The notes: a model not told the origin generated them from the letters alone. Shown: positions 7,931 to 18,895, counted from the first letter of the stretch. The stretch is 64,000 bases of DNA from Bacillota bacterium (GCA_021768705.1 JAETUG010000001.1:1-64000), one strand, 5' to 3'. Translations and numbers: made by a program.

Positions 7931-8302
7931 TTATAGCTTTCTGCCACACTTGGGGCAGTATTCATATTCGGGAGTCAAAAGATATCCGCAGTTGGGGCAG
8001 TTGTTGGTTCTGCTGCTGTCCATCCCAACGATCGTTAAATCTTCTTCCCGCAGTGTCACAGTTTCTCCCCGTTCGATAGAGCGTCCCATCTCCTGATCGA
8101 TGGCATAAACGGTATTACAGCAATTGGAAACAGCGTAATATTTTTTGCCCCACTTGAAAAGGGGGATGAAGAAAAAACTGAAATAGGTATAAACCATAAA
8201 AACAGAAATACTGCTGTAGCGTCCGCATTTTTTGCAGATCATCGTTTGGCGAAAGAAATCAAAGTCTTTTCTGCCTTGGGCGATCCCACCAATAAATATC
8301 AT
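7931..8302 (-). CDS. Zinc-ribbon domain protein with a hydrophobic stretch
   Basis: A 123-residue protein of a small family seen in Firmicutes; the function is unknown. It starts MIFIGGIAQG, then has CKKCG (Cys23/26), an aromatic hydrophobic stretch at about 34-51 (VFMVYTYFSFFFIPLF) that may associate with membrane, a Cys-Cys pair near 59, and a C-terminal ribbon of CPNCG and CPKCG (Cys102/105/116/119). The four C-terminal cysteines are a standard zinc site. It is upstream of the broken DUF1963 gene on the same strand. The start is the first ATG of the frame; no strong ribosome binding site is visible. Confidence 0.75.
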   Translation of the reverse strand: MIFIGGIAQGRKDFDFFRQTMICKKCGRYSSISVFMVYTYFSFFFIPLFKWGKKYYAVSNCCNTVYAIDQEMGRSIERGETVTLREEDLTIVGMDSSRTNNCPNCGYLLTPEYEYCPKCGRKL

Positions 8303-8340
8303 AAAAACACATCCTTAACATGAAAATTTTGCGAATTCAT

Positions 8341-8369
8341 TTTACAACTACTGGTTAACATGATAAAAT
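8341..8369 (+). promoter_or_regulatory. Promoter for the 33-residue peptide gene
   Basis: TTTACA at 8341-8346, 17 bases, then TAAAAT at 8364-8369 preceded by TG (extended -10). It lies about 45 bases ahead of the small gene's ATG. Confidence 0.6.
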
Positions 8370-8412
8370 AATTCCAAGTGAAAAGCAACTATTTTCCAGA
8401 GGAGGGGAAAAC

Positions 8413-8514
8413 ATGAAAGTATCTCGTTTGGTTGTAAGCGCAGTATCTCTGGCAGTTTCTGCAGCCCTGCTGACGCTGAGCATCATCGATTTGATCCACA
8501 TCGATGAATATTGA
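8413..8514 (+). CDS. 33-residue small membrane peptide, unknown function
   Basis: The translation begins MKVSRLVVSAVSLAVSAALL and ends in an acidic tail, DLIHIDEY. One hydrophobic helix of about 22 residues spans most of it, with positive residues before and negative residues after, so a single membrane segment with the N-terminus inside is likely. Support for a real gene is unusually good for its size: a near-consensus promoter about 45 bases upstream, a strong GGAGGGG site just ahead of the ATG, and a clean stop. It sits alone between the zinc-ribbon gene (opposite strand) and the first GAPDH gene. I do not recognise it. A leftover signal peptide or type I toxin-like peptide are alternatives. 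Confidence 0.6.
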   Translation: MKVSRLVVSAVSLAVSAALLTLSIIDLIHIDEY

Positions 8515-8672
8515 GTTTGAATAAAAAATGAAAAACAGGAAAAACTGTTAGCAGTTATTCCGAAAATCCAAGTGTTTGGCGGGAGAAAAGCAACAATTTG
8601 CATCTATTTCTTTCGCCAAAACTTTTATCCATGTACTTTTTCGGAAAATAGGCAGTTTTTTCTATTTTTTTG

Positions 8673-9788
<1,116 letters not shown>

Positions 9789-9889
9789 TTAGAAGTTTCG
9801 CATAGAAAGGCTTTCGAAAGCATATTCACTGAAACTGCTTGTAGGAGCAGGAAAATAATTGGGACGAAAGCAATTTGCAGAGCAAACAT

Positions 9890-9920
9890 AGCCTTAGATT
9901 CTATGAGTCTAAGGCTTATT
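9890..9920 (+). terminator. Terminator after the first GAPDH gene
   Basis: AGCCTTAGA (9890-9898) and TCTAAGGCT (9908-9916) form a 9-bp stem with a 9-base loop, followed by TATTTTAT. Confidence 0.6.
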
Positions 9921-11204
<1,284 letters not shown>

Positions 11205-11220
11205 CAACGATGTAACAAAA

Positions 11221-11246
11221 AAGAGTCCTTAAGGACTCTTTTTTTG
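11221..11246 (+). terminator. Terminator of the second GAPDH gene
   Basis: AAGAGTCC-TTAA-GGACTCTT, an 8-bp perfect stem followed by a run of T. Confidence 0.85.
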
Positions 11247-11280
11247 TTGAAAAGATGAAAGGGGATCTTTTTTTGCTGCA

Positions 11281-11326
11281 AAAAAATAAAAAAGAGCCTT
11301 TAATCATTTTGAGATCAAGGCTCTTT
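11281..11326 (-). terminator. Terminator of the kdpD-like/kdpE-like/crcB operon
   Basis: AAAGAGCCTT (11291-11300) pairs with AAGGCTCTTT (11317-11326). On the minus strand the stem is followed by a T-rich tract. Confidence 0.75.
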
Positions 11327-11333
11327 CTTGTAT

Positions 11334-11699
11334 TCAAATCATTTTTGCCAAAGAATGTCCGATAAATATACCGATCAGACAGCAAAACACGCTCAGCAGG
11401 ATATAGAGAACGCCTGCAAAGAGCTGCCCGCCCTCCAAGAGCTGAAAGGCCTCCAAAGAAAAAGTGGAAAAGGTAGTAAAGTCACCGCAAAGACCGGTTT
11501 TCCAGAATAACATCGTGTGACTGGAAATCTTTTTTCCATTCAACATCATGCCTGCCAAAAAACCAATGAGCAAGGCCCCCAAAATATTGGTCACCAGTGT
11601 TAAGAGAGGAAAGGACATGCGGCAGGGGATCAAACTGATCAAGTAGCGCAGCAGCGCACCGATGCCACCGCCCAGCATTACAAAAATTCCATTCATCAT
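11334..11699 (-). CDS. crcB: Fluoride exporter CrcB/Fluc
   Basis: A 121-residue, four-helix membrane protein that exports fluoride as a dual-topology dimer. The family marks are GGGIGALLRYLIS, TLVTNILGALLIGF and the pore motif TGLCGDFTTFSTFSLE. I start at ATG 11699, since TGAGG lies 8 bases ahead; an ATG at 11720 precedes that site and overlaps the upstream gene. It is the last gene of an operon with a KdpD/KdpE-like two-component system, ten bases after the regulator. I see no fluoride riboswitch upstream. A single crcB copy implies a homodimer unless another lies elsewhere. Confidence 0.93.
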   Translation of the reverse strand: MMNGIFVMLGGGIGALLRYLISLIPCRMSFPLLTLVTNILGALLIGFLAGMMLNGKKISSHTMLFWKTGLCGDFTTFSTFSLEAFQLLEGGQLFAGVLYILLSVFCCLIGIFIGHSLAKMI

Positions 11700-11709
11700 A
11701 TCAATATCC

Positions 11710-12411
11710 TCAAGGTTCATCGATCATACGATAGCCAATACCGACTTCTGTAAAAATATATTCAGGAGAAGCAGGATTTTTTTCCAGTTTTCTGCGGATA
11801 TTTGCCATATTTACCCGAAGGATTTGATTATCCTTGACTGCATAAGGCCCCCACAGTTCTGTAATGATAAAATCATATGTAAGAACACGACCGGCACTTT
11901 TTGCCAACAAGGATACGATCTTGAATTCGATCTGCGTCAGATGAACCTCTTTGCCATCTACCATTATTTGGCGTTTTCCAAAGTCAATGGTCAGGCCTTT
12001 TGTAGAGAAGACATCACTGGCGGGGGTACCGTTGTTATTTTTTGCACTATGGCGCAAAGCTGTACGGATACGTGCCAGTAATTCAGATGTGCCAAAGGGT
12101 TTGCAAATATAATCATCTGCACCAAGATCCAATGCCTCTACCTTATCAGATTCTTCCCCACGGGCAGAAACCACAATCACTGGAACAGATGACCATTCTC
12201 TGATTTTTTTCAGGATCTCAATGCCATCCATATCAGGCAGACCCAAATCCAGTAGGATCAGATCCGGGCAATGGGATGGGATCATAGAAAGGGCTTCGCT
12301 GGCTGTTTTTGCCACCAGAGGTGCATAAGCATTGGCTTTTAATGTCGTTGCAATAAAGTTGCTGATGGCATCTTCGTCTTCGATGATCATTACTTTGATT
12401 TTATTGGGCAT
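11710..12411 (-). CDS. KdpE-like response regulator (OmpR/PhoB family)
   Basis: A 233-residue regulator: receiver domain at 1-120 with acidic pocket EDED (11-14), phospho-acceptor Asp55 in LLDLGLPDMDG and Lys in ICKPFG, then an OmpR-type winged helix (VHLTQIEFKIVSLLAKSAGR, TEVGIGYRM). The sequence is closest to KdpE, which activates the Kdp potassium pump genes. No kdpFABC genes are in the window. It overlaps the sensor kinase gene by 11 bases. Target genes are unknown; the downstream crcB suggests a link to ion stress. Confidence 0.88.
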   Translation of the reverse strand: MPNKIKVMIIEDEDAISNFIATTLKANAYAPLVAKTASEALSMIPSHCPDLILLDLGLPDMDGIEILKKIREWSSVPVIVVSARGEESDKVEALDLGADDYICKPFGTSELLARIRTALRHSAKNNNGTPASDVFSTKGLTIDFGKRQIMVDGKEVHLTQIEFKIVSLLAKSAGRVLTYDFIITELWGPYAVKDNQILRVNMANIRRKLEKNPASPEYIFTEVGIGYRMIDEP

Positions 12412-13960
12412 ATTCTTTGCCTCCTTTCATGGGCAGTACAAAGGAAAAGCTTGCACCGCCATCCAAATTATTTTTCACAAAAATATTGCCGTCATGGGCT
12501 AAAATAATAGATTTGCAGATGGAAAGGCCGATACCGATGCCACGGCTGGAATCGCTGGATCCTTTTTGCGAGTTCCCATCAAAAATATCAGGAATACGGG
12601 AAGGATCGATCCCTTTGCCATGATCTGAAATGGTAAAGACTGCGCCACTTTTTTCCTTAGAAACCTTTAGATTGATCGGCAGGGTACTGCCAGAATGGCG
12701 AATGGCGTTTTCCATCAAATTGATCAATACTTGTTCGATCAGAGTAGCATCCATGGGCACCAGCATCACTTCGTCAGGCACCTCTACATTGATACAGGAA
12801 CCGGGAAAACGCTTGCGAATACGGGAAACAGCTTCGCTGACGACTTCTTCTATGATCTCTTCCTGTTTTTTCAAGGTTGTTGTACCGCCGCTGATCCTTG
12901 TGACAGAGAGCAGGTTTTCCACCATATGGACCAGCCATTCCGCATCATGCTGGATATCTGTCAGCATTTTTCTGCCTGCTTCTTCACCAATTTCGTCTCC
13001 ATTTTCCAACAATGTTGTAGCAGAACCAATAATACCGGTCAATGGAGTACGCAGATCGTGGGAAACAGCACGAAGCAGATTGCTCCGCATTTTTTCTTTT
13101 TCTGTTTCCAAAAGGATTTGCTGTGCCTTTTCATTTGCCTGCTGTTTTTCCAGAGCCAAAATAGTCTGAGAGATCATGACATTGATAAAGCTGAATGTAT
13201 CATCCAGAAGCAGCTTGGTATCATCAAATATGAGCCCGACTACGCCGTATTTTTTTTCTTCTGTGGCAATGGGAAAGTAGGTTCCTTTACAGTTCCGCGT
13301 GACATTCTCGATCTCTGCTCCAACGGGACGACATTCTTCAAAAGCTCTGCAAGCGACCTGTTTTTCCAAAATACTGGAGAAGAACCGCTCATCTTTCTCA
13401 TTGGAAGCTCTTACCACGTGCTTGACATCTTCCATAGGAGAACCGATATAAAGCACGACACTGCATTGGTTTGCCTCATGGAAGGAATCCGCTGCCATAC
13501 CGATGATCGTATCTACATCTACAGCCGTTAGAATCGCTGTACTCATTTCATTCAATGTTTCAGCCCTTTTTTTACCTGCAGCAGAAATGGCAGCCGCTTT
13601 TTTTACCTTTGCTGTCAAAGCACTGACCAGAACAGACATCAAAAGCATGATAGAAAATGTGATGGGATAGCCGGTGAGGGTAAAGTTCAAGGCAAAATAA
13701 GGGAAGGTAAAGAAGAAGTTTACCCCAATCACGCCGCCGATAGAAGCCAGGATCCCCCAAATATAACCACTGGTCATAAAAGAGATCAGGGCAACCCCCA
13801 ACATATATACACCAAAAATATTGTCGTTCATGACAGATGCCTGATTTAGCAAAAGGGCAAAGCAGGTAGCAATCATATATACAAAAAGAGTCCGGGTAAA
13901 GTCCAGAAACAGCGTCAAACTATCAAAATTGTTTAAAAATCTTTTAATACGTTTCTTCAT
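12401..13960 (-). CDS. KdpD-like sensor histidine kinase lacking the N-terminal KdpD/Usp domains
   Basis: The 519-residue protein starts directly before a DUF4118-type block of four membrane helices (about 20-115), followed by a GAF-like domain (about 130-270), a HisKA domain with the phospho-acceptor in SHDLRTPLTG, and the ATPase boxes (NLMENAIRHSG, SDHGKGIDPSRIPDIF, GIGIGLSICKSII). Full KdpD proteins carry about 350 more N-terminal residues (KdpD and Usp domains) that bind ATP and cyclic di-AMP; these are absent. The start is supported by CAGGAG ahead of the ATG and by a TATAAT in the upstream gap, so this is a natural short form, not a fragment. It overlaps the regulator gene. Confidence 0.9.
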   Translation of the reverse strand: MKKRIKRFLNNFDSLTLFLDFTRTLFVYMIATCFALLLNQASVMNDNIFGVYMLGVALISFMTSGYIWGILASIGGVIGVNFFFTFPYFALNFTLTGYPITFSIMLLMSVLVSALTAKVKKAAAISAAGKKRAETLNEMSTAILTAVDVDTIIGMAADSFHEANQCSVVLYIGSPMEDVKHVVRASNEKDERFFSSILEKQVACRAFEECRPVGAEIENVTRNCKGTYFPIATEEKKYGVVGLIFDDTKLLLDDTFSFINVMISQTILALEKQQANEKAQQILLETEKEKMRSNLLRAVSHDLRTPLTGIIGSATTLLENGDEIGEEAGRKMLTDIQHDAEWLVHMVENLLSVTRISGGTTTLKKQEEIIEEVVSEAVSRIRKRFPGSCINVEVPDEVMLVPMDATLIEQVLINLMENAIRHSGSTLPINLKVSKEKSGAVFTISDHGKGIDPSRIPDIFDGNSQKGSSDSSRGIGIGLSICKSIILAHDGNIFVKNNLDGGASFSFVLPMKGGKEYAQ

Positions 13961-14102
13961 AGGTATTCTCCTGATATGTATAAAAAATTATTAAGATATT
14001 ATACAACATATTACAAAGAAAAGGAATAAAGAAGTTCTAATGATTTTAACAGTCAGTATGGAAATTTTCAACGAAATAAGACGAAAAAGAGAAAATGCTG
14101 CA

Positions 14103-14131
14103 TTGCAAAGGCTTTTATAGTTTGTTATAAT
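14103..14131 (+). promoter_or_regulatory. Promoter of lysA
   Basis: TTGCAA, 17 bases, TATAAT with an extended TG two bases before the -10. Confidence 0.75.
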
Positions 14132-14174
14132 ATTCAAGAATGTTTGCAATTTTTAGTAAAGGAGATATACGCAA

Positions 14175-15431
14175 ATGAAAAAACCTTTCGTTTCTTTAGA
14201 ACAGGCAAAAAAAATCATCGAACAATACCCCACACCCTTCCACTTGTATGATGAAAAGGGCATCCGTGAAAATGCAAGAAAGGTAAATGAAGCATTTTCC
14301 TGGAATAAGGGGTTCAAAGAATATTTTGCAGTGAAGGCTACCCCCACACCCGGCATTCTGAAGATACTGAAAGAAGAAGGCTGCGGCGCAGACTGTTCTT
14401 CTTATACAGAATTGATCATGTCCGAAGCGGTAGGGTATCAGGGGCATGATATCATGTTCTCTTCCAACGTGACACCTGCAGAGGATTTTGTAAAAGCTGC
14501 GGAATTGGGTGCCATCATCAACTTTGACGATATCACACATATTCCTTTCTTTGAAAAACTGGCTGCTATTCCCGAAACCGTATGCTGTCGCTACAATCCC
14601 GGCGGTTTTTTCCAGGTGAGCAACGGCATCATGGACAATCCTGGTGATGCGAAATATGGCATGACAAAGGAACAGATGAAGGAAGCCTTTAAAATGCTGA
14701 AGGAAAAGGGCGCAAAGCACTTTGGTATCCATTCCTTCTTGGCAAGCAGTACAAAATCAAATGATTATTATCCTATGCTGGCAAAGATCTTATTTGAACT
14801 GGCAGTAGAACTGAAAAAAGAACTGGATATTCATATCGCATTCATCAACCTGTCCGGTGGTGTAGGTATCCCTTATGAACCTACAGAAACTGCCTGTGAC
14901 ATTATGGCCATCGGTGAAGGGGTAAGAAAGGTTTATGAAGAAGTGCTGGTTCCCGAAGGCATGGATGATGTAGCTATTTTCACAGAAATGGGGCGTTTCA
15001 TGCTGGCTCCCTATGGTGCATTGCTGGCAACAGCTATCCATGAAAAGCACATCCACAAAGAATATATCGGCCTGGATGCCTGTGCTGCAAACCTGATGCG
15101 TCCTGCCATGTATGGTTCTTATCACCATATTACCGTTCTGGGCAAGGAAGATGCTCCTTGTGATCATAAATATGACATTACAGGTGGTTTATGCGAAAAT
15201 AATGATAAATTTGCGATCGACCGTATGTTGCCTGAAATCGAAATCGGCGATATCATTTATATCCACGATACAGGTGCCCATGGTCATGCAATGGGTTACA
15301 ACTATAATGGCAAGCTGCGTTCCGCAGAATTGCTGCTGAAAGAAGACGGCAGCGTGGAAATGATCCGCAGAGCCGAAACACCTGCAGACTATTTTGCAAC
15401 CTTTGACTTTACAGGTCTTTTCGATAAATAA
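14175..15431 (+). CDS. lysA: Diaminopimelate decarboxylase
   Basis: Makes L-lysine from meso-diaminopimelate, the last step of lysine synthesis (PLP enzyme, fold-type III). In 418 residues I see Lys54 in EYFAVKATPTPG (PLP Schiff base), GFHSFLAS-type region at 180-190, the phosphate-binding loop NLSGGVGIPYEP, and the C-terminal signature HDTGAHGHAMGYNYNGKLR with the active-site aromatic residue. ATG 14175 follows AAAGGAG. Length and C-terminal motif match LysA rather than carboxynorspermidine decarboxylase or ornithine decarboxylase. It stands alone between its own promoter and a shared terminator. Confidence 0.92.
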   Translation: MKKPFVSLEQAKKIIEQYPTPFHLYDEKGIRENARKVNEAFSWNKGFKEYFAVKATPTPGILKILKEEGCGADCSSYTELIMSEAVGYQGHDIMFSSNVTPAEDFVKAAELGAIINFDDITHIPFFEKLAAIPETVCCRYNPGGFFQVSNGIMDNPGDAKYGMTKEQMKEAFKMLKEKGAKHFGIHSFLASSTKSNDYYPMLAKILFELAVELKKELDIHIAFINLSGGVGIPYEPTETACDIMAIGEGVRKVYEEVLVPEGMDDVAIFTEMGRFMLAPYGALLATAIHEKHIHKEYIGLDACAANLMRPAMYGSYHHITVLGKEDAPCDHKYDITGGLCENNDKFAIDRMLPEIEIGDIIYIHDTGAHGHAMGYNYNGKLRSAELLLKEDGSVEMIRRAETPADYFATFDFTGLFDK

Positions 15432-15450
15432 TGAAAAAACCTTACATAAA

Positions 15451-15480
15451 AAAGGAGTTGGAATTTCCAACTCCTTTTTT
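15451..15480. terminator. Bidirectional terminator between lysA and dsdA
   Basis: A near-perfect palindrome with 13-base arms (AAAGGAGTTGGAA and its complement), flanked by A on one side and T on the other, between converging genes. Confidence 0.85.
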
Positions 15481-15489
15481 TCTTATTAC

Positions 15490-16821
15490 TTATTTCAGGT
15501 GTGTGTTTTTGTATTCTTCACGAATATCATCGGGAACTAAGCTGCCGCCTGTAGCCCAGGGGATATGTGTGGCATTTGCCATTTTGTCTTCCAGGCCCAT
15601 TTTTTTGATGTAAGCCTGTACCTTTTCATCCTTCAGCATAATAGGACCCCAGAAGGATGCACATGCAGAGGGTTCGATAAAGATATCTTCTGTTGCAACC
15701 AGATCTCTCATCAGATCATAAAGGTGATAGTCTTCCAGAGTCACTTCGCCGGACAGCAGATTTGTCATCACGCCGCCAACAAAACCGGAAGCGCGGCCAA
15801 CTGCCAGACCATCTGCATGAGTCAGACCGGTCAGACCGAAGTCTTTTACGCATACTTCATTCTGCAGACCGGAAGCCATACCAACCAGCATACAAGGTGC
15901 CTGTGTAGGTTCTACAAAGAAAACGTGTACATTATCGCCAAACAGCTTCTTGAAACCGAAAGCAACACCGCCGGGTGCGCCACCTACACCGCAGGGGATA
16001 TATACGAACAGGGGATGATCAGCATCTACTGTAATATTCTTTTCTGCAAACTGTTTTACGATACGCTTTGCTGCAACTGCATAGCCCAAGAACAAAGTTA
16101 CGGAATTTTCATCATCTACAAAATAGCTGGAAGGGTCAGCATCGGAATTTTTACGACCAACTTCCACAGCCTTACTGTAGTCATCTGCATATTCTACAAC
16201 TTCTGCACCTCTTTGACGAAGCAGATCCTTTTTCCACTGTTTTGCATCGGCAGACATATGAACGATAACATGGAAGCCCAAGGCTGCGCTCATGATACCG
16301 ATGGACATACCCAGATTCCCTGTGGAACCAACCTGAATCTTGAATTTGCTGAAAAATTCTCTGAATTCGGGGGAAGCAAATACGCTGTAGTCATCGCCTT
16401 CCTTCAGCATACCATGTTCCAGAGCCAAATCTTCGGCATGTTTCAGAACTTCATAGATACCGCCGCGGGCTTTGACAGAACCGGAAATTGCCAGATGGCT
16501 GTCCTGCTTCAGGAAAAGCTTGCCTGGGATAGAAATGCCATATTCTGCTTCCAATTTCTTCTGCATATTAGGGATATATGTCAGAGGAGATTCGATCAGA
16601 CCATTTGTGGGGACTGTTTCAGGGAATTTTTTCATCAGGAAAGGTGCAAAACGAGCCAGTCTTGCTTCTGCATCATCAATATCAGCCATAGTGATATTAA
16701 TTTTTGCCATGGCATCATCTGTTTTTTCCAGGTTTTCATTGATCCAAACAACTTCTTTGGCTTCAGAAACCTGTTTCAGCAGGTCAACATTTTTTACCTT
16801 ACCCCAAAGTTCATTGTTCAT
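15490..16821 (-). CDS. dsdA: D-serine dehydratase
   Basis: Converts D-serine to pyruvate and ammonia. The 443-residue PLP enzyme (fold-type II) has the lysine motif SGSVKARGG (Lys117), the glycine-rich phosphate loop VGSTGNLGMSIG, and CGVGGAPGGVAFG. The length equals that of E. coli DsdA. The start is ATG 16821 after AAGGAGGAA. No dsdC-type regulator or D-serine transporter is nearby, so it is probably a standalone gene. It likely protects against D-serine or lets the cell use it as a carbon and nitrogen source. Confidence 0.95.
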   Translation of the reverse strand: MNNELWGKVKNVDLLKQVSEAKEVVWINENLEKTDDAMAKINITMADIDDAEARLARFAPFLMKKFPETVPTNGLIESPLTYIPNMQKKLEAEYGISIPGKLFLKQDSHLAISGSVKARGGIYEVLKHAEDLALEHGMLKEGDDYSVFASPEFREFFSKFKIQVGSTGNLGMSIGIMSAALGFHVIVHMSADAKQWKKDLLRQRGAEVVEYADDYSKAVEVGRKNSDADPSSYFVDDENSVTLFLGYAVAAKRIVKQFAEKNITVDADHPLFVYIPCGVGGAPGGVAFGFKKLFGDNVHVFFVEPTQAPCMLVGMASGLQNEVCVKDFGLTGLTHADGLAVGRASGFVGGVMTNLLSGEVTLEDYHLYDLMRDLVATEDIFIEPSACASFWGPIMLKDEKVQAYIKKMGLEDKMANATHIPWATGGSLVPDDIREEYKNTHLK

Positions 16822-16858
16822 AAAATATTCCTCCTTTATGATTATCATTTCTATTTTT

Positions 16859-16887
16859 ATAGTAGCATATCAAATTCTGCTCTGCAA
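16859..16887 (-). promoter_or_regulatory. Promoter of dsdA
   Basis: On the minus strand, TTGCAG (16887-16882), 17 bases, TACTAT (16864-16859), about 40 bases before the ATG. Confidence 0.6.
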
Positions 16888-16928
16888 GGTAAATGTAGGA
16901 ATTTGAAAATATACTGATTTTTCAAGGA

Positions 16929-16957
16929 TTGACAGGAAAAGTCGAAACCTGTAAAAT
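16929..16957 (+). promoter_or_regulatory. Promoter of the FNT channel gene
   Basis: Consensus TTGACA, 17 bases, TAAAAT, ending 47 bases before the gene. Confidence 0.75.
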
Positions 16958-17004
16958 AAGAGAATGATGAAAAGTTTTTTACAATTTAATAAGGAGGTTT
17001 TTTT

Positions 17005-17628
17005 ATGGAAAGAGTAAGGCAATTTTTTTCTGCGATTCTGGCTGGTATGCTGATCGGTATGGGGGGAACTGTGTTTCTTTCTCAGTCCAATCCTGTGGTA
17101 GGCAGTTTCCTGTTTGCAATCGGTCTGTTTACGATCGTTGTATTCCAGCTGCATCTTTTCACCGGGAAGGTAGGGTATACACCCTTCCAGAAGCCTGTGT
17201 ATCTGATCGAACTGGCGATCACATGGTTGGGAAACCTGGTTGGGACAGGGATCACAGCATGTATGGTAAGAAACAGCCGTATTTATGAGGGGATGGCTGA
17301 AAGAGTCGCTGGCATTGCCGAAGTCAAATTGGCAGATAATTTTCTCAGCCTTTTCCTTCTGGCAATTTTCTGCGGTATGCTGATGTTTATTGCAGTGGAC
17401 TGTTTCCGCAATGTGCAGGGTTCTACACTGCGTTTCATTGGCGTATTCATTCCTGTTATGGTCTTTATTCTGAGCGGCTTTGAACATGTAATCGCAAATA
17501 TGTTCTATTTCAGTTTGGCTGGCGCATGGAGTGCCCATTGCTTGGCAGCTATCATTTTGATGACGCTGGGCAATGCAGTAGGTGGTATGCTGATTCCGGT
17601 ATACCTGAAAATATTTAAGATAAGATAA
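17005..17628 (+). CDS. Formate/nitrite transporter (FNT) family channel, compact form
   Basis: A 207-residue membrane protein with six predicted helices. The family marks are HLFTGK in the first re-entrant loop, a conserved LGNLVGT helix, and GFEHVIANMFY, the signature containing the central-pore histidine. FNT proteins move formate, nitrite or hydrosulfide as pentamers. It is about 50-70 residues shorter than FocA because loops and tails are short; the helices are all present. Which anion it carries cannot be told from sequence alone. AAGGAGG precedes the ATG. Confidence 0.85.
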   Translation: MERVRQFFSAILAGMLIGMGGTVFLSQSNPVVGSFLFAIGLFTIVVFQLHLFTGKVGYTPFQKPVYLIELAITWLGNLVGTGITACMVRNSRIYEGMAERVAGIAEVKLADNFLSLFLLAIFCGMLMFIAVDCFRNVQGSTLRFIGVFIPVMVFILSGFEHVIANMFYFSLAGAWSAHCLAAIILMTLGNAVGGMLIPVYLKIFKIR

Positions 17629-17663
17629 GAAATAGGGAGACATAAAGTCTCCTATTTCTTTGT
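17629..17663 (+). terminator. Terminator of the FNT gene
   Basis: GAAATAGGGAGAC pairs with GTCTCCTATTTC (one bulged G), followed by TTTGTG. It ends just before the mutY ribosome binding site. Confidence 0.55.
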
Positions 17664-17676
17664 GAAAAGGAGAGTT

Positions 17677-18726
17677 ATGGGAGAACTGAAACATATTGTG
17701 GAACCTTTGGTACAATGGTACCATGAAAATAAAAGAGATCTGCCCTGGCGGCAGACAAAAGATCCTTACCGTATCTGGGTATCGGAGATCATGCTGCAGC
17801 AAACGAGGGTAGAGGCGGTAAAGCCCTATTATGAGCGGTTTCTGTTGACTTTGCCTACGGTGAAGGACCTGGCAGAAGCCGATGAGGAGACGATCTTAAA
17901 GCTTTGGGAAGGCTTGGGGTATTATAGTCGTGTCCGTAATATGCAAAAGGCTGCTATGCAGGTCATGGAAGAACACGGCGGATGCTTTCCTGCCGATCAG
18001 AAAGCTCTGCTGAAGCTGAAAGGCATCGGGCCATATACGGCTGGGGCAGTAGGCTCTATTGCTTTTTCTCTGCCCATCCCTGCGGTAGATGGGAACGTTC
18101 TGCGTGTCATGTCCAGAATCACTTCCGATGCAGCGGATATTTCTTTGCAGGCAACAAAAAAAGAATGGGAAGAACGATTAACAGAGATCATGCCAGCGGA
18201 TTGCCCCGGAGATATGAATCAGGCTTTGATGGAACTGGGGGCAACGGTCTGTCTGCCGAATGGCGCACCGAAATGCGATATTTGCCCCGTACGGAAATAT
18301 TGCGAAGCGTATCGTAAAAATCAGACCATGTTGTATCCCGTGAAGGCGGAAAAAAAGGCACGCACATTAGAATATCTGAATGTCTTTTTCTGTGTGGATG
18401 GAAATAGGATCGCCATTGACAAACGTCCCCCAAAAGGCCTGCTTTCCGGTTTATGGGAATTACCCAATGGAAAGCAGGATATGGCACCTCCTGCGATTTT
18501 GCAGGAAATGGGTATCCTGCAGGCAGAATTGATCCCCATGAAAAATCAGAAACATATTTTCACCCATGTGGAATGGCACATGGATTGCTATTTTGTAAAG
18601 GTATTAAAAAGAATAGATTCCAATCTGCTTTGGCTGACAAAGGAGGAAGCCGAGGCATCCTTTGCACTGCCTTCTGCTTTCAAAAAAATCTGGCAGGAAG
18701 GGATAGAAAGAATGGAGAAAGGCTAA
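17677..18726 (+). CDS. mutY: A/G-specific adenine DNA glycosylase
   Basis: MutY removes adenine mispaired with 8-oxoguanine. In 349 residues: catalytic Glu37 (VSEIMLQQTRV), helix-hairpin-helix KLKGIGPYTAG with Tyr120, catalytic Asp138 (IPAVDGNVLRV), and four cluster cysteines spaced C-x7-C-x2-C-x5-C (ending CDICPVRKYC), followed by a NUDIX-like C-terminal domain that reads 8-oxoguanine (GLLSGLWELPNG). I start at ATG 17677, four bases after AAAAGGAG; a GTG at 17662 has no site ahead. It has no partner genes around it. Confidence 0.95.
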   Translation: MGELKHIVEPLVQWYHENKRDLPWRQTKDPYRIWVSEIMLQQTRVEAVKPYYERFLLTLPTVKDLAEADEETILKLWEGLGYYSRVRNMQKAAMQVMEEHGGCFPADQKALLKLKGIGPYTAGAVGSIAFSLPIPAVDGNVLRVMSRITSDAADISLQATKKEWEERLTEIMPADCPGDMNQALMELGATVCLPNGAPKCDICPVRKYCEAYRKNQTMLYPVKAEKKARTLEYLNVFFCVDGNRIAIDKRPPKGLLSGLWELPNGKQDMAPPAILQEMGILQAELIPMKNQKHIFTHVEWHMDCYFVKVLKRIDSNLLWLTKEEAEASFALPSAFKKIWQEGIERMEKG

Positions 18727-18825
18727 ATCCTTTTTCATGGAAAATGATCTGATTCCATTGAAATGGATTCGGCATAGTACACAAAAAAATCATCAAAAAG
18801 ATTGTTAAATAAGAATAATTATCGG

Positions 18826-18854
18826 TTGTTTTTTGTTTTCAAACAGAGTATAAT
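18826..18854 (+). promoter_or_regulatory. Promoter of the GNAT/DUF2156 pair
   Basis: TTGTTT, 17 bases, TATAAT, about 40 bases upstream of the GNAT start. Confidence 0.7.
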
Positions 18855-18895
18855 AAATAAGTCATAGAGAAAAGATAGGATAAGGAGGGACAAGC

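Noticed and set aside
12401-13960. KdpD-like kinase as a frameshifted remnant of full-length KdpD
   Set aside because: The start has a good ribosome binding site and upstream promoter-like sequence, and no KdpD/Usp coding remains are seen upstream.
14175-15431. Carboxynorspermidine or ornithine decarboxylase
   Set aside because: The length and the C-terminal GAHGHAMGYNYNGKLR motif fit diaminopimelate decarboxylase, and no polyamine genes adjoin.
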